Shown here piece by piece: positions 34,897 through 43,308 of a DNA stretch of 64,000 bases (within the stretch, counting starts at the first letter, position 1; each line of letters starts with the position of its first letter). Origin of the DNA: Streptomyces shenzhenensis (GTDB taxonomy: Bacteria > Actinomycetota > Actinomycetes > Streptomycetales > Streptomycetaceae); NCBI RefSeq assembly GCF_021462265.1, contig NZ_JAJONF010000014.1, positions 124,001 through 188,000 of the forward strand. The letters run 5' to 3'. The position numbers were made by a program, and so were the translations under genes. The notes under the pieces are model-generated. The model was not told the origin of the DNA. It searched no databases and saw nothing but the letters and a program-made list of their open reading frames with translations.

Positions 34897-35969
34897 AACG
34901 GGCGCCCGCGCTCCGCGGCATGACCTGGGACCATCCGCGTGCCTGCCTCCCGCTCGAGGCCTTCGAGGCGACCGGTGCCGCCCCACCCGTCGACTGGGAA
35001 CGGCAGTCACTCGCCGAGTTCGAAGCGCATCCCATCGATGAGCTGGCACAACGGTACGACTTCATGATCATCGATCACCCGGGCCTGGGAGCGGCCGTCG
35101 CCGCCGGCGCGCTCACGGCGTACGAGGACCTCGTCGACCCGGCAGAACTGCACAGGTGGGTGGCCGGCTCGGTGGGAGCCAGCGGCGCCAGTTACCGGCT
35201 TGGCGCGCGCACCTGGGCCGTACCGGTCGACGCCGCCGCCCAGGTAGCCGTCCGCCGCCCCGGTGTACCCGTCGTGCACCGGTGGGAGGACGTCCTGCCC
35301 GTCGCGCGGGAGCACCCGCCGACGCTCTGTCTGGCCGGCCCTCACGCGGGGCTGATACTGCTGGCGATGTGCTCGGGCAGACAGCCGGCCGACCCCGGTC
35401 TGCTCCTCGATCCGGCCGTCGCCGCCGACGCGGTCGCACTCCTGCGCGAGGTCTTCCGCACGAGTACCCGGGAGGTCCTCGACCCCGTCGGCGTCCACGA
35501 GTCGCTCGAGGCCGGCGACGGCCCGGCCTGGTGCCCGCTGACCTACGGTTACGTCACCTATGCCGGGACGCTCGCATGGAGCGATGCGCCGTCCTGGCGC
35601 GGCACCGTGCCGCTCAGCGTCCTCGGCGGCACCGGTCTGGCGATCGCGGCGCGGTCCGCGTCGGACCCGTCGGTCGGCGCCTGGGTACGTGCCTTTCTCG
35701 ACGATCGTGTCCAGTCCGACCTGGTACCACGCGCCGGCGGCCAGCCCGCGCACCGCGCGGTGTGGGAAAGCAGCCGGTCGTTCTACGCGGACACGCTCGC
35801 CACACTCGAAGCCGCGTGGGTGCGGCCGCGATACCCCGGCTGGATCACGCTCCAGGACCAGCTGTCCGAGCAGGTCCGCGAGGCGATCGTGGCGGGGCGC
35901 GACCCGGCCGCGGCGATCGCCGACGCGAACCGCCGCCACGCCGCGCTGCGCCGGGCCTGCGAGCGATGA
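34893..35969 (+). CDS. Substrate-binding-protein homologue without signal peptide
   Basis: This 358-aa protein resembles the family 1 extracellular sugar-binding fold (RYDFMIIDHPGLGAAVAAGA, YEDLVDPAELHRWV, RTWAVPVDAAAQV, VWESSRSFYADTLATLEAAW, YPGWITLQDQLSEQVREAIV). It begins directly with MKRAPALRGMTWDHPRACLP and has neither signal peptide nor lipobox Cys, so it should be cytoplasmic. The start overlaps the CoA-transferase stop (ATGA), and a functional pair is likely. It may be a cytosolic sensor, or a carrier or scaffold of the transferase substrate. Confidence 0.8.
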   Translation: MKRAPALRGMTWDHPRACLPLEAFEATGAAPPVDWERQSLAEFEAHPIDELAQRYDFMIIDHPGLGAAVAAGALTAYEDLVDPAELHRWVAGSVGASGASYRLGARTWAVPVDAAAQVAVRRPGVPVVHRWEDVLPVAREHPPTLCLAGPHAGLILLAMCSGRQPADPGLLLDPAVAADAVALLREVFRTSTREVLDPVGVHESLEAGDGPAWCPLTYGYVTYAGTLAWSDAPSWRGTVPLSVLGGTGLAIAARSASDPSVGAWVRAFLDDRVQSDLVPRAGGQPAHRAVWESSRSFYADTLATLEAAWVRPRYPGWITLQDQLSEQVREAIVAGRDPAAAIADANRRHAALRRACER

Positions 35970-36251
35970 CGACACCGTTGCGTTCGCCAGGGCTGACCTG
36001 GCCTCTCACCGGCCGGTGCGGGCGGCGGCCGGCAATGATCTGCGGCGGCACGCGCACGACGTGGCCGACGCGGCGCGGGCGGCCGTACGCCCCCTGCGTT
36101 CGCACCGGTCCGGGCACAGCCGCTCGACCCGACCGTCCACGAACAGGCCGCGGTGAGCATCCAGCGCGGCCACCACCGCAAGGCGGAGGCAGCGCGTACC
36201 GGCCTCCTGGGACAGAACAAGCACAAGAACCGGCTGCAGAGGAGCTGAGTC
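35970..36251 (+). other. Gap inside operon with possible gene fragment
   Basis: These 282 bp interrupt an otherwise tightly packed operon. Frames read ARADLASHRPVRAAAGNDLR, then in another frame PLDPTVHEQAAVSIQRGHHR and KAEAARTGLLGQNKHKNRLQ, ending at a stop 5 bp before the next ATG. These look like pieces of one decayed or frameshifted protein that I could not assign. Confidence 0.3.
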
Positions 36252-36998
36252 ATGGGTGTTGCCGTCGTGACCGGAGCGGGAGGCTCGCTCGGGCGGGCGA
36301 TAGCGCTCCGGCTGGCGCAGGACGGTCATCGCGTGGCCGTCACCGACGTCGTCGAAGGGACGCTGAAGGACACGGTCGACGCGGTCTCGGCGGTCACCGA
36401 CCAGGTGTGGTCACGCGTGGTCGACCTCCGCGACGAGACCGCGCTCGCCGCCTTCTTCGACGAGGTGCCGCGCGTACTCGGGCCCGTGAGCCTGCTGGTC
36501 AACAATGCGGCGGTCTATCCGACCGTGCCCTTCCTCGAGATGACGCCCGCCGACTACGAGACGGTGCACGCGGTCAACCAGCGCGGCTACTGGCTGTGCG
36601 CCCAGCTCGCCGGCCGCCAGATGACCGCCCGGCCGACCGGCGACGACCGCTCGATCGTCAACGTCGCGTCTATCACCATGCACGGTGGCTGGGAGCACCT
36701 TGCGGCCTACGTGACGACGAAGGGCGCGGCGGTCGCGATGACCCGGGCCCTGGCGCGGGAGCTCGGACCGCACGGCATCCGTGTCAACGCGGTGTCGCCG
36801 GGCGCTTTCAAGACCGCGGCCGAAGAGATCCACCACGACCCCGAGGCCTACGACGCGATGGTGCTCGAACGGCAGTCGCTCAAGCGCAGGGGCACGTCCG
36901 CCGAGCTCGCCGCCGTCGTGTCGTTCCTGACCGGTCCGGACGCCGCCTTCGTGACCGGTCAGACCGTCGAGGTCAACGGCGGCTGGGTGATGGCATGA
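36252..36998 (+). CDS. SDR family dehydrogenase (sugar dehydrogenase-like)
   Basis: This 248-aa classical SDR has the cofactor motif VVTGAGGSLGRAIALRLAQD, the NNAAVY segment and the active-site YVTTK preceded by VNVASITMHGG. It starts behind GAGGAG and overlaps the next gene by ATGA. Enzymes of this type oxidise aldoses at C1 or reduce keto-acids. In this operon it could serve as an alternative sugar 1-dehydrogenase or act on the 2-keto-3-deoxy acid. The Asp in VAVTDVVEG suggests NAD(H) preference. Confidence 0.85.
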   Translation: MGVAVVTGAGGSLGRAIALRLAQDGHRVAVTDVVEGTLKDTVDAVSAVTDQVWSRVVDLRDETALAAFFDEVPRVLGPVSLLVNNAAVYPTVPFLEMTPADYETVHAVNQRGYWLCAQLAGRQMTARPTGDDRSIVNVASITMHGGWEHLAAYVTTKGAAVAMTRALARELGPHGIRVNAVSPGAFKTAAEEIHHDPEAYDAMVLERQSLKRRGTSAELAAVVSFLTGPDAAFVTGQTVEVNGGWVMA

Positions 36999-38065
36999 GT
37001 GCGCGGAGGGTTCCCAGCCGTCTGGAGATCGCCCGCCACGCCGGTGAGATCAGCGCGTACGGAGGCGTCCGCAGCGTCGTTCTCGGTGACGGCGTCGAGC
37101 GCGGCATCCGTGTCCTGGAGTTCAGCACCGGCGGCGGCCTCCGCTTCGAGGTGCTCGTCGACCGGGCGATGGACATCGGCGTCGCCGAACTGGACGGCGT
37201 CTCGGTCGGCTGGCGCTCCCGCACCGGCTTCCGCCACCCGGGCCTTCACGAGAACGCGGACGACCAGGGGCTGTCCTGGCTGCGCAGCATGTCGGGCCTG
37301 GTCGTGACCGGCGGACTCGACCACACGCTCTTCGGCGGCGAGGTCGACGCCGCCCACTACGCCTACCCGCCCAGGAAGACCATCAGCCATGGTCTGCACG
37401 GCCGGGTCGCCAACATTCCGGCTCGCCTCACCGGGTACGGGGAGGACTGGGTCTCCGAGGAGCGCTGTGTGCTCTGGGCGGAGGGCGAGGTGGTCCAGGC
37501 CGCGAACTTCGGGGAGCACCTCGTGCTGCGACGCCGTATCGAAGCAGACCTCGGCGGCACCGAGATCCGGCTGGTCGACACGGTCACCAACGCCGGCTTC
37601 GACAGGACCCCGCACATGTTCCTGTACCACGTGAACATCGGCTGGCCGTTCCTCGACGAGGGAACGCGTTTCGTCGCCGACGTTCAGGAGACGCTCTGGC
37701 AGACCGACAGCGTCGGTGAGCAGGGCGCCGACCACCGGGTCTTCGGTCAGCCGCAGCCCGGCTTCGTCGAGCAGGTCTACGAGCACCGGCTCAAGGCCGA
37801 CGACAGGGGCCGGCACCGGGTCGGACTCGTCAACGACGCGCTCGGGCAGGCCTTCGAGCTGGACGTCGACGCCACCGCGTTCCCGTGCTTCTTCGAGTGG
37901 CTGAACCTGCGCGAGGGAGCCTGGGCGGTCGGACTCGAGCCCTCGACACACCACGTCGCCGGTGACGCTGCCGCGCGCGCCGACGGATCCATGATCTGGC
38001 TGGAGCACGCGGAACAGCGCCGTTACGAGTCGGTCCTTCGATTCTCGCGCACTCGCCGCCCGTAG
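36995..38065 (+). CDS. DUF4432 aldose epimerase-like protein
   Basis: This 356-aa protein of the galactose mutarotase-like fold has FEVLVDRAMDIGVAELDGVS, GLHGRVANIPARL, MFLYHVNIGWPFLDEG and CFFEWLNLREGAWAVGLEPS. DUF4432 proteins occur in sugar-catabolic operons and are thought to be anomeric or related epimerases. The His and Glu residues in HGLHGR and GLEPSTHH are candidates for the active site. It is the last gene of the first operon, and a terminator follows. Confidence 0.8.
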   Translation: MSARRVPSRLEIARHAGEISAYGGVRSVVLGDGVERGIRVLEFSTGGGLRFEVLVDRAMDIGVAELDGVSVGWRSRTGFRHPGLHENADDQGLSWLRSMSGLVVTGGLDHTLFGGEVDAAHYAYPPRKTISHGLHGRVANIPARLTGYGEDWVSEERCVLWAEGEVVQAANFGEHLVLRRRIEADLGGTEIRLVDTVTNAGFDRTPHMFLYHVNIGWPFLDEGTRFVADVQETLWQTDSVGEQGADHRVFGQPQPGFVEQVYEHRLKADDRGRHRVGLVNDALGQAFELDVDATAFPCFFEWLNLREGAWAVGLEPSTHHVAGDAAARADGSMIWLEHAEQRRYESVLRFSRTRRP

Positions 38066-38125
38066 ATTCTCCTGCGAGACCCGGTGCGACCGAGGCCCCC
38101 GTCAGCTGTGACCATGCGCGGCCGA

Positions 38126-38194
38126 ACGGCGGGGGCGGGCCGGCCCCGCCGTGGGCGACCGGCGGCTGACCAGGCGAGTCACACCTGGTCAGCC
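38126..38194. terminator. Two hairpins between convergent genes
   Basis: ACGGCGGGG (38126-38134) pairs with CCCCGCCGT (38144-38152). GGCTGACCAGG (38164-38174) pairs perfectly with CCTGGTCAGCC (38184-38194) around 9 nt. The second overlaps the GntR stop codon. Together they can end both the DUF4432 operon and the leftward GntR transcript. Confidence 0.75.
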
Positions 38195-38980
38195 CCGGTG
38201 CTGGTGCACAGCTGAGACTGCCGACGCGTCATGCGGCTTCTCGGCGGCGGGCTGCCGACGGCGCCGCCAGGCCTCGAGGATGTGGACGTTCATCGCCGCC
38301 TGGGCGCGGACGGCGTCACCGTCGGCGATCGCGGAGTGAATGGCGACGTGCTCGTTCAGCGTCACGTTGAACGCGCCGGGCTCATCGATCCCGTGGTAAC
38401 GCCAGCTCTCCAGCGCCCGGTCGAGGAGGACGCGCGCGATGCTCTCGGCCAGCCGGTTGCCGGAGATCGTCATGACAAGTCTGTGGTAATCGAGGTCGGC
38501 CTGCCGAAAAGCGGCCTGGTCGTCGATGGTGTCCCGCATGCGCTGCATCGCCTCGTCGAGCTGGGCCAGTTGCTCGTGGTCGCGAGCGCGTGCGGCCTCG
38601 GCCGCCATCGCCGACTCCAGCTGCGACCGGACCACACTCAGCTCGTCGAGCACAGCGAGAGATTCGTCGTGCTTGATGAGGGAGGTCAGCACCACGCGGT
38701 CGAGGGTGTTCCACGACGAGGTCGGCCGCACCTGCGTCCCGCGGCCGCGGGAAATGGTGACCAGGCCCTTCTCCTCGACGCGTTTGACCGACTCGCGGAT
38801 CACGGTCCGGCTCACGCCGAACTGCTCGCTGAGCTGGCCCTCGGGGGGCAGGAGGTCACCTGGCGCGAGCCGCCCGGACACGATCGCGTCGACCAGGTCC
38901 TCCACCACCGCCACGCCCAGCATAGGAGTGGGGGTGCGGCGCTCGGCCAAAACCAGGTTCTGATCGCGTTCTCTCGCCAT
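38189..38980 (-). CDS. GntR family regulator, FadR/FCD subfamily
   Basis: This 263-aa protein has an N-terminal winged HTH (AIVSGRLAPGDLLPPEGQLS, EQFGVSRTVIRESVKRVEEK, GLVTISRGRGTQVRP) and a C-terminal FCD helical domain. The metal-ligand pattern is LDYHRLVMTISGN and NEHVAIHSAIADGD. FCD proteins bind acid metabolites, often sugar acids. It sits between the two catabolic operons, and related sites lie in its own promoter and in three target promoters, so it is the likely local repressor. A -10-like AGTATA (38989-38994, read leftward as TATACT) predicts a nearly leaderless mRNA. Confidence 0.9.
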   Translation of the reverse strand: MARERDQNLVLAERRTPTPMLGVAVVEDLVDAIVSGRLAPGDLLPPEGQLSEQFGVSRTVIRESVKRVEEKGLVTISRGRGTQVRPTSSWNTLDRVVLTSLIKHDESLAVLDELSVVRSQLESAMAAEAARARDHEQLAQLDEAMQRMRDTIDDQAAFRQADLDYHRLVMTISGNRLAESIARVLLDRALESWRYHGIDEPGAFNVTLNEHVAIHSAIADGDAVRAQAAMNVHILEAWRRRRQPAAEKPHDASAVSAVHQHRG

Positions 38981-38988
38981 GAGACGCG

Positions 38989-39009
38989 AGTATAAGACGT
39001 CAGACGTTG
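38989..39009 (-). promoter_or_regulatory. GntR promoter with autoregulatory site
   Basis: TATACT (minus strand, 38994-38989) overlaps the upstream site GACGTCAGACGT (38996-39007). The same 12-mer with one change, GACGTCAGACAT, lies at 39174-39185 in front of the divergent dehydratase operon. Confidence 0.6.
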
Positions 39010-39164
39010 TGTGACTTCAGCGTCGGCTTGTTCGGACGCGGGGGTTCGTGTGCCGGCGCTTGCACTTGGCGCGGTACGGCCCTTCCTCAAGCACTCGGTC
39101 TGCTCCCTTACATCAGGGTAATTCGAACATTTCTCTGCACTTCAAGGAGGCCATGATCTCACAT

Positions 39165-39196
39165 TTCACGTTTGACGTCAGACATCATATGTTTCA
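39165..39196 (+). promoter_or_regulatory. Promoter/operator of the dehydratase operon
   Basis: TTCACG (39165-39170), 17 bp, TATGTT (39188-39193) is a plausible promoter. The interval holds TTGACGTCA (39172-39180) and GACATCATATGTTTCA (39181-39196), which match the sites at 31228 and 38996. It is placed so that a bound GntR-type repressor blocks initiation. Confidence 0.7.
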
Positions 39197-39265
39197 TACT
39201 GGGGCCACTCGTCTGGAGGAAGAATGCTCAAGACTCTGCCGCAGGGCAGTCGTAAGGAGGCAGGG

Positions 39266-40447
39266 ATGCGCGTCACGGGCTACCGCACGCTGACCACCCT
39301 GCACCGCTGGGGCCGCCCGATCGGGGATGTCAACGGCTCCGTCGCCTCCGGCGTGACCGCCGTTCCCGTCGTTCTCGTCGACACCGACGCGGGCCTCACC
39401 GGAGTGGGCCTCGGCTCTCACGACGGCCTGGAGGCGGTCTTCCCCGCGATCCTGGGTGAGGATCCGCGAGCCGTCGTCGGACTCTACGACCGCATGCTGG
39501 CCACGGTCTTCAAGGCGGGCCACACCGGTTCGGTCTTCGGCGCCATCGGCGCGCTCGACATGGCCCTGTGGGATCTCAAGGCGAAGGCCGCCGACCAGCC
39601 CCTGTGGCGCATGCTCGGTGCTCGGGACCGAGTCGTCCCCGCTTACGCCTCAGGCCTCGACGGGCCCCTCGACGACGACGAACTGCTGCGCCTGCAGGCA
39701 TCGTTCGCCGATCGCGGTTTCGGCGCGGTCAAGCTGAAGGGCGGGCTGGACCTGGCCGGCGACCTGCGGCGCCTCGAACTGGTCCGCGACGTCTACGCGG
39801 CCTCCGGTGTGACGCCCCGGCTGATGCTCGACGCCAACGAGGCCTGGTCGCGCAAGGAAGCCGTGGCATACGTGCAGCGCCTCGAGGAACACGTGGATCT
39901 CGCGTGGATCGAGGAGCCCGTGCGCCGCTGGGACGCCGACGGGCACGCGATGATCGGCCGCGCCGTCCGCGCCGCGATCGCCACAGGGGAGAACCTCACG
40001 GGCCTCGAGCAGTTCCGCCCCCTCATCCAGGCGGGTGCCGTCGATGTCGTGCAGACCGGCAGCGTCTGGGGCATCACGCACTTCCTGCGGGTGGCCATGC
40101 TGGCGCACGCCTTCGACCTGCTGGTCAGCCCCGTGGGATACAACGCGAACCCGCTCGCCCACGCCGCCGCGGCCGTACCGAACCACATCGCGACAGAGGT
40201 CCAGGACCTCGCGGCCCCGGTGGGCATCACGGTCGACCAGGAGGTCATGGAGGGTTCCATCGTCCTCGGTGACCGGCCGGGGCTCGGCCTGACGGTCGAC
40301 GAGGCCGGCATCGCCGCGCTGACCGAGTCGGCGGACTGGGGCAGTGCCAGCGGCCCGCATGTGCGTCCCGGCAGCGCGGGGAGACGCCTGCTCGCACCCC
40401 GGCCGCCCGTCTGCGCGCCGATGCCACTGGCGTCTCCGTGTGACTGA
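39266..40447 (+). CDS. Enolase-superfamily acid-sugar dehydratase (mandelate racemase type)
   Basis: The protein is 393 aa from the ATG at 39266 behind AAGGAGG. An in-frame ATG at 39224 with its own GGAGGAAG would add 14 residues. The N-terminal cap is followed by the barrel with the base KxK motif (Lys146/Lys148 in FGAVKLKGG) and metal ligands Asp179 (LMLDANEAW), Glu206 or 207 (WIEEPV) and Glu232 (TGENLTG). These are the elements of sugar-acid dehydratases that form 2-keto-3-deoxy acids. By context the substrate is L-fuconate, D-arabinonate or a relative. It starts the second operon. Confidence 0.88.
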   Translation: MRVTGYRTLTTLHRWGRPIGDVNGSVASGVTAVPVVLVDTDAGLTGVGLGSHDGLEAVFPAILGEDPRAVVGLYDRMLATVFKAGHTGSVFGAIGALDMALWDLKAKAADQPLWRMLGARDRVVPAYASGLDGPLDDDELLRLQASFADRGFGAVKLKGGLDLAGDLRRLELVRDVYAASGVTPRLMLDANEAWSRKEAVAYVQRLEEHVDLAWIEEPVRRWDADGHAMIGRAVRAAIATGENLTGLEQFRPLIQAGAVDVVQTGSVWGITHFLRVAMLAHAFDLLVSPVGYNANPLAHAAAAVPNHIATEVQDLAAPVGITVDQEVMEGSIVLGDRPGLGLTVDEAGIAALTESADWGSASGPHVRPGSAGRRLLAPRPPVCAPMPLASPCD

Positions 40448-40454
40448 GGCGGAC

Positions 40455-41300
40455 ATGCGGATCGACGCCCACCACCACGTCTGGGACCTGGACCGGCGGC
40501 CCCAGCCGTGGACCGAAGACCTGCCCGTCCTGAAGCGCTCGTTCCCGTTCGCGGAGCTGGCGCCCCAGCTTCGCGCGACCGGGGTCGCCGGGACCGTGGT
40601 GGTGCACACTGTCGCCGACCTCGACGAGACCCGCGAACTCATCGCGCTGGCGGATGCCGAACCGCTGGTGGCCGGCGTCGTCGGCTGGTTCGATCTCGAA
40701 GCCGGCGACCTCGACGACGTCCTCACGGCCGCACGCGAACTGCCCGGCGGCCGCCGTCTGGTCGGAGCCCGCCACCAGCTGCAGGTGGAACCCGACAAGG
40801 CCTGGCTCGACCGCCCCGCGGTCCGCCGCGGCCTCGCCACCTTGGGCCGGCACGGTCTGACGTGGGACCTCGTGGTGTCGCCCGAGCAACTGACCGACGT
40901 GAGCCGCACCGTGGCCGCGCTGCCCGAGGTCTCCTTCGTGCTGGACCACGCGGGCAAGCCGCCGATCGCCCGCGGTGATCTCACGGACTGGACCACCGGC
41001 CTGGTCGCCCTGTCCCGCTTCCCGAACGTCGCCGTCAAGCTCTCGGGACTGGTCACCGGGGCTTCCTGGGAGCACTGGCGGGTGAGCGACCTGCGGCCCG
41101 TCGCGGCGGCGGTGCTCGAGCACTTCGGTCCCGCCCGCACGATGTACGGCTCGGACTGGCCCGTCTGTCTGCTGGCAGGCGCGGACTACGCAGCGGTCAC
41201 CGCGGTGTTCGACGAGCTCATCTCCCCGCTCGGCGCCGGTGAGCGCGAGCAGGTGTGGGCCGGCACCGCGGCGGCCGTGTACGGATTGGAGATCGCATGA
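40455..41300 (+). CDS. Amidohydrolase-type sugar lactonase (L-fuconolactonase-like)
   Basis: The protein is 281 aa from the ATG at 40455; a GTG at 40440 overlapping the previous stop is an alternative. It begins MRIDAHHHVWDLDRRPQPW, the metal-binding HxH strand of the COG3618 amidohydrolases, and continues FVLDHAGKPPIARGDL and the terminal Asp region MYGSDWPVCLLAGADY. The family includes L-fuconolactonase and related sugar lactonases. Between a dehydratase and an aldose dehydrogenase, hydrolysis of the aldonolactone is the obvious role. It overlaps the next gene by ATGA. Confidence 0.88.
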   Translation: MRIDAHHHVWDLDRRPQPWTEDLPVLKRSFPFAELAPQLRATGVAGTVVVHTVADLDETRELIALADAEPLVAGVVGWFDLEAGDLDDVLTAARELPGGRRLVGARHQLQVEPDKAWLDRPAVRRGLATLGRHGLTWDLVVSPEQLTDVSRTVAALPEVSFVLDHAGKPPIARGDLTDWTTGLVALSRFPNVAVKLSGLVTGASWEHWRVSDLRPVAAAVLEHFGPARTMYGSDWPVCLLAGADYAAVTAVFDELISPLGAGEREQVWAGTAAAVYGLEIA

Positions 41301-42250
41301 AGACGCGGACCATCGGCCGCAGCGGCGTCCAGGTCAGTGACCTCGGATTCGGCGGGGCCTCACTCGGCAACCTCTACCGGGCCACCGGGGAGCGGGAAGC
41401 CGCGGACGCGGTGGCGGCGGCGTACCGCGCCGGTATCACCTACTTCGACACCGCCCCGCACTACGGCCTGGGCCTGTCCGAGCGGCGCCTGGGCAAGGCG
41501 CTCGCCGGCTTTCCGCGCGACTCGTTCGCCGTCTCCACCAAGGTGGGCCGCGCGCTCGACCCCAACCCCGACCCCATCGGGTCGGACCTGGGATCCGGCG
41601 GCTTCGCCGTGCCCGACGACCTCGTCCGGCGCTGGGACTTCTCGGCGGACGGAGTCCGCCGGAGCATCGAGGAGAGCCTCGGGCGACTGGGCCTGGACCG
41701 GCTGGACATCGTCTACGTCCACGACCCCGACACCCACGCCGACGAGGCGGTCACCGCGGCGATCCCCGCACTGATCTCGTTGCGCGAACAGGGCGTGATC
41801 GGCGCGGTGGGGATCGGCATGAACCAGGTCGCCGTCCCGCTGCGCGCCGTGCGCGAGACCGGCCTCGACGTCGTGATGCTGGCCAATCGCTGGACACTCC
41901 TGGACCGTTCGGGGCAGGAGCTGCTCGACACGTGCGCCGACCGGGGAGTGTCCGTTGTGGCCGCCGCACCGTTCAACTCCGGCCTGCTCGCACGCCCGCG
42001 CCCCCCGGCCGACGCCATGTACGACTATCAGCCCGCGCCTGAGCGGCTGCTCGCCGAGGTCAACCACCTGGCCGACGTCTGCGAACGATGGGACGTCACC
42101 CTCCCCGACGCCGCCGTGCAGTTCCCGCTGCGGCACCCGGCCGTCGTCTCGGTCGTGGCGGGCCTGCGCAACGCCGCCCAGGTCGCGCAGTTCGTCGCCC
42201 GCCGCGACGCCGCCGTGCCTCCCGAGGCCTGGGCCGAACTCGAATCGTGA
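41297..42250 (+). CDS. Aldo/keto reductase, aldose 1-dehydrogenase type (L-fucose dehydrogenase-like)
   Basis: The catalytic tetrad of this 317-aa AKR is visible: Asp51 and Tyr56 in YFDTAPHYGLGLSE, Lys82 in VSTKVG, and His142 in IVYVHDPDTH. The starting segment TRTIGRSGVQVSDLGFGGAS and the long loop RALDPNPDPIGSDLG are typical of D-threo-aldose 1-dehydrogenases, which oxidise L-fucose, D-arabinose or L-galactose to lactones. The enzyme would act first, and its product would be the lactonase substrate. Confidence 0.88.
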   Translation: MKTRTIGRSGVQVSDLGFGGASLGNLYRATGEREAADAVAAAYRAGITYFDTAPHYGLGLSERRLGKALAGFPRDSFAVSTKVGRALDPNPDPIGSDLGSGGFAVPDDLVRRWDFSADGVRRSIEESLGRLGLDRLDIVYVHDPDTHADEAVTAAIPALISLREQGVIGAVGIGMNQVAVPLRAVRETGLDVVMLANRWTLLDRSGQELLDTCADRGVSVVAAAPFNSGLLARPRPPADAMYDYQPAPERLLAEVNHLADVCERWDVTLPDAAVQFPLRHPAVVSVVAGLRNAAQVAQFVARRDAAVPPEAWAELES

Positions 42251-42273
42251 ACCGCCGGCAGAAGAGAACCCAC

Positions 42274-43308
42274 ATGCTCAGCGCGTCCTACACAGGAGCC
42301 CGCACCTTCGCTGTCCGCGCGGCGACGCCCGTCCCACCAGGGCCCGGAGAGGTCCAGATCGCGGTCGCCTACACCGGCATCTGCGGTACCGACCTGCACA
42401 TCTTCCACGGCGACATGGACGCCCGGGTCCAGCGGCCCGCGGTGATCGGCCACGAGATGTCCGGCATCGTGGCCGCGCTCGGCGAGGGCGTCACCGACTG
42501 GTCCGTCGGTGATCCCGTCACCGTCATGCCGCTCGACTGGGACGGGACCTGTCCCGCGTGTCTGGCGGGCCACCGCCACATCTGCCAGAACCTGGTCTTC
42601 GTCGGCATCGACTCACCCGGAGCGCTCCAGAGCCGCTGGAACGTCCGGTCCGACCTGCTCGTACCGCTTCCGGACGGTCTCAGCCTCAAGCACGCCGCAC
42701 TCGTCGAACCCGTCGCGGTCGCCGTGCACGACGTACGCCGGTCGCACCTTGCCGCCGGCGACAGGGCGGTGGTGTTCGGGGGCGGCCCCATCGGCGTGCT
42801 GATTGCGGTTGTCGCGCGCCACGCCGACGCGGACGTGCTCCTGGTCGAGCCCGACGCCGGCCGGCGCGGCCTGGTGGCGGCCCTCGGCTTCCGGACGGCC
42901 GACCCCACCGGTTCGGACCTGACCGAATCGGTCGGCCGGTGGACCGAGGGCGCCGGTGCGGACGTCGTCTTCGAGGTCTCGGGTGCGGCACCGGCCGTAC
43001 TGGCGGCGACCGACGTGGCGAAGGTCCGGGGCACGGTCGTCGTGGTGGCGATCCACCCGCGGCCGAAGCCGGTCGACCTCCAGCGCGTCTTCTGGCGTGA
43101 GCTGCGGGTGCTGGGCGCCCGGGTGTACGAGCGGAGCGACTTCGAGCGGGCCGTCGGCCTGCTCGGCAGCGGCGCCGTGCCCGCCGACGCGCTGATCACC
43201 CAGGTGGTGGCGCTGAGCGAGGTCGCCGACGCGTTCACGGCGCTCGAGGGCGGCCGGGCGATGAAGATCCTGGTCGACTGCCGCAGCGACGACGAGGAGA
43301 CCCGATGA
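42274..43308 (+). CDS. Zinc-dependent alcohol dehydrogenase (threonine/sorbitol dehydrogenase-like)
   Basis: This 344-aa MDR protein has the catalytic zinc ligands Cys in GICGTDLHIF, His-Glu in VIGHEMSGIV and a second acidic region VEPVAVAVHDV. The nucleotide fold is VVFGGGPIGVLIAVVARH. The structural zinc loop has only three Cys (TCPACLAGHRHIC), fewer than the usual four. It probably oxidises a secondary hydroxyl of the sugar or keto-deoxy acid. It starts 23 bp after the AKR gene and overlaps the next SDR gene by ATGA. Confidence 0.87.
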   Translation: MLSASYTGARTFAVRAATPVPPGPGEVQIAVAYTGICGTDLHIFHGDMDARVQRPAVIGHEMSGIVAALGEGVTDWSVGDPVTVMPLDWDGTCPACLAGHRHICQNLVFVGIDSPGALQSRWNVRSDLLVPLPDGLSLKHAALVEPVAVAVHDVRRSHLAAGDRAVVFGGGPIGVLIAVVARHADADVLLVEPDAGRRGLVAALGFRTADPTGSDLTESVGRWTEGAGADVVFEVSGAAPAVLAATDVAKVRGTVVVVAIHPRPKPVDLQRVFWRELRVLGARVYERSDFERAVGLLGSGAVPADALITQVVALSEVADAFTALEGGRAMKILVDCRSDDEETR

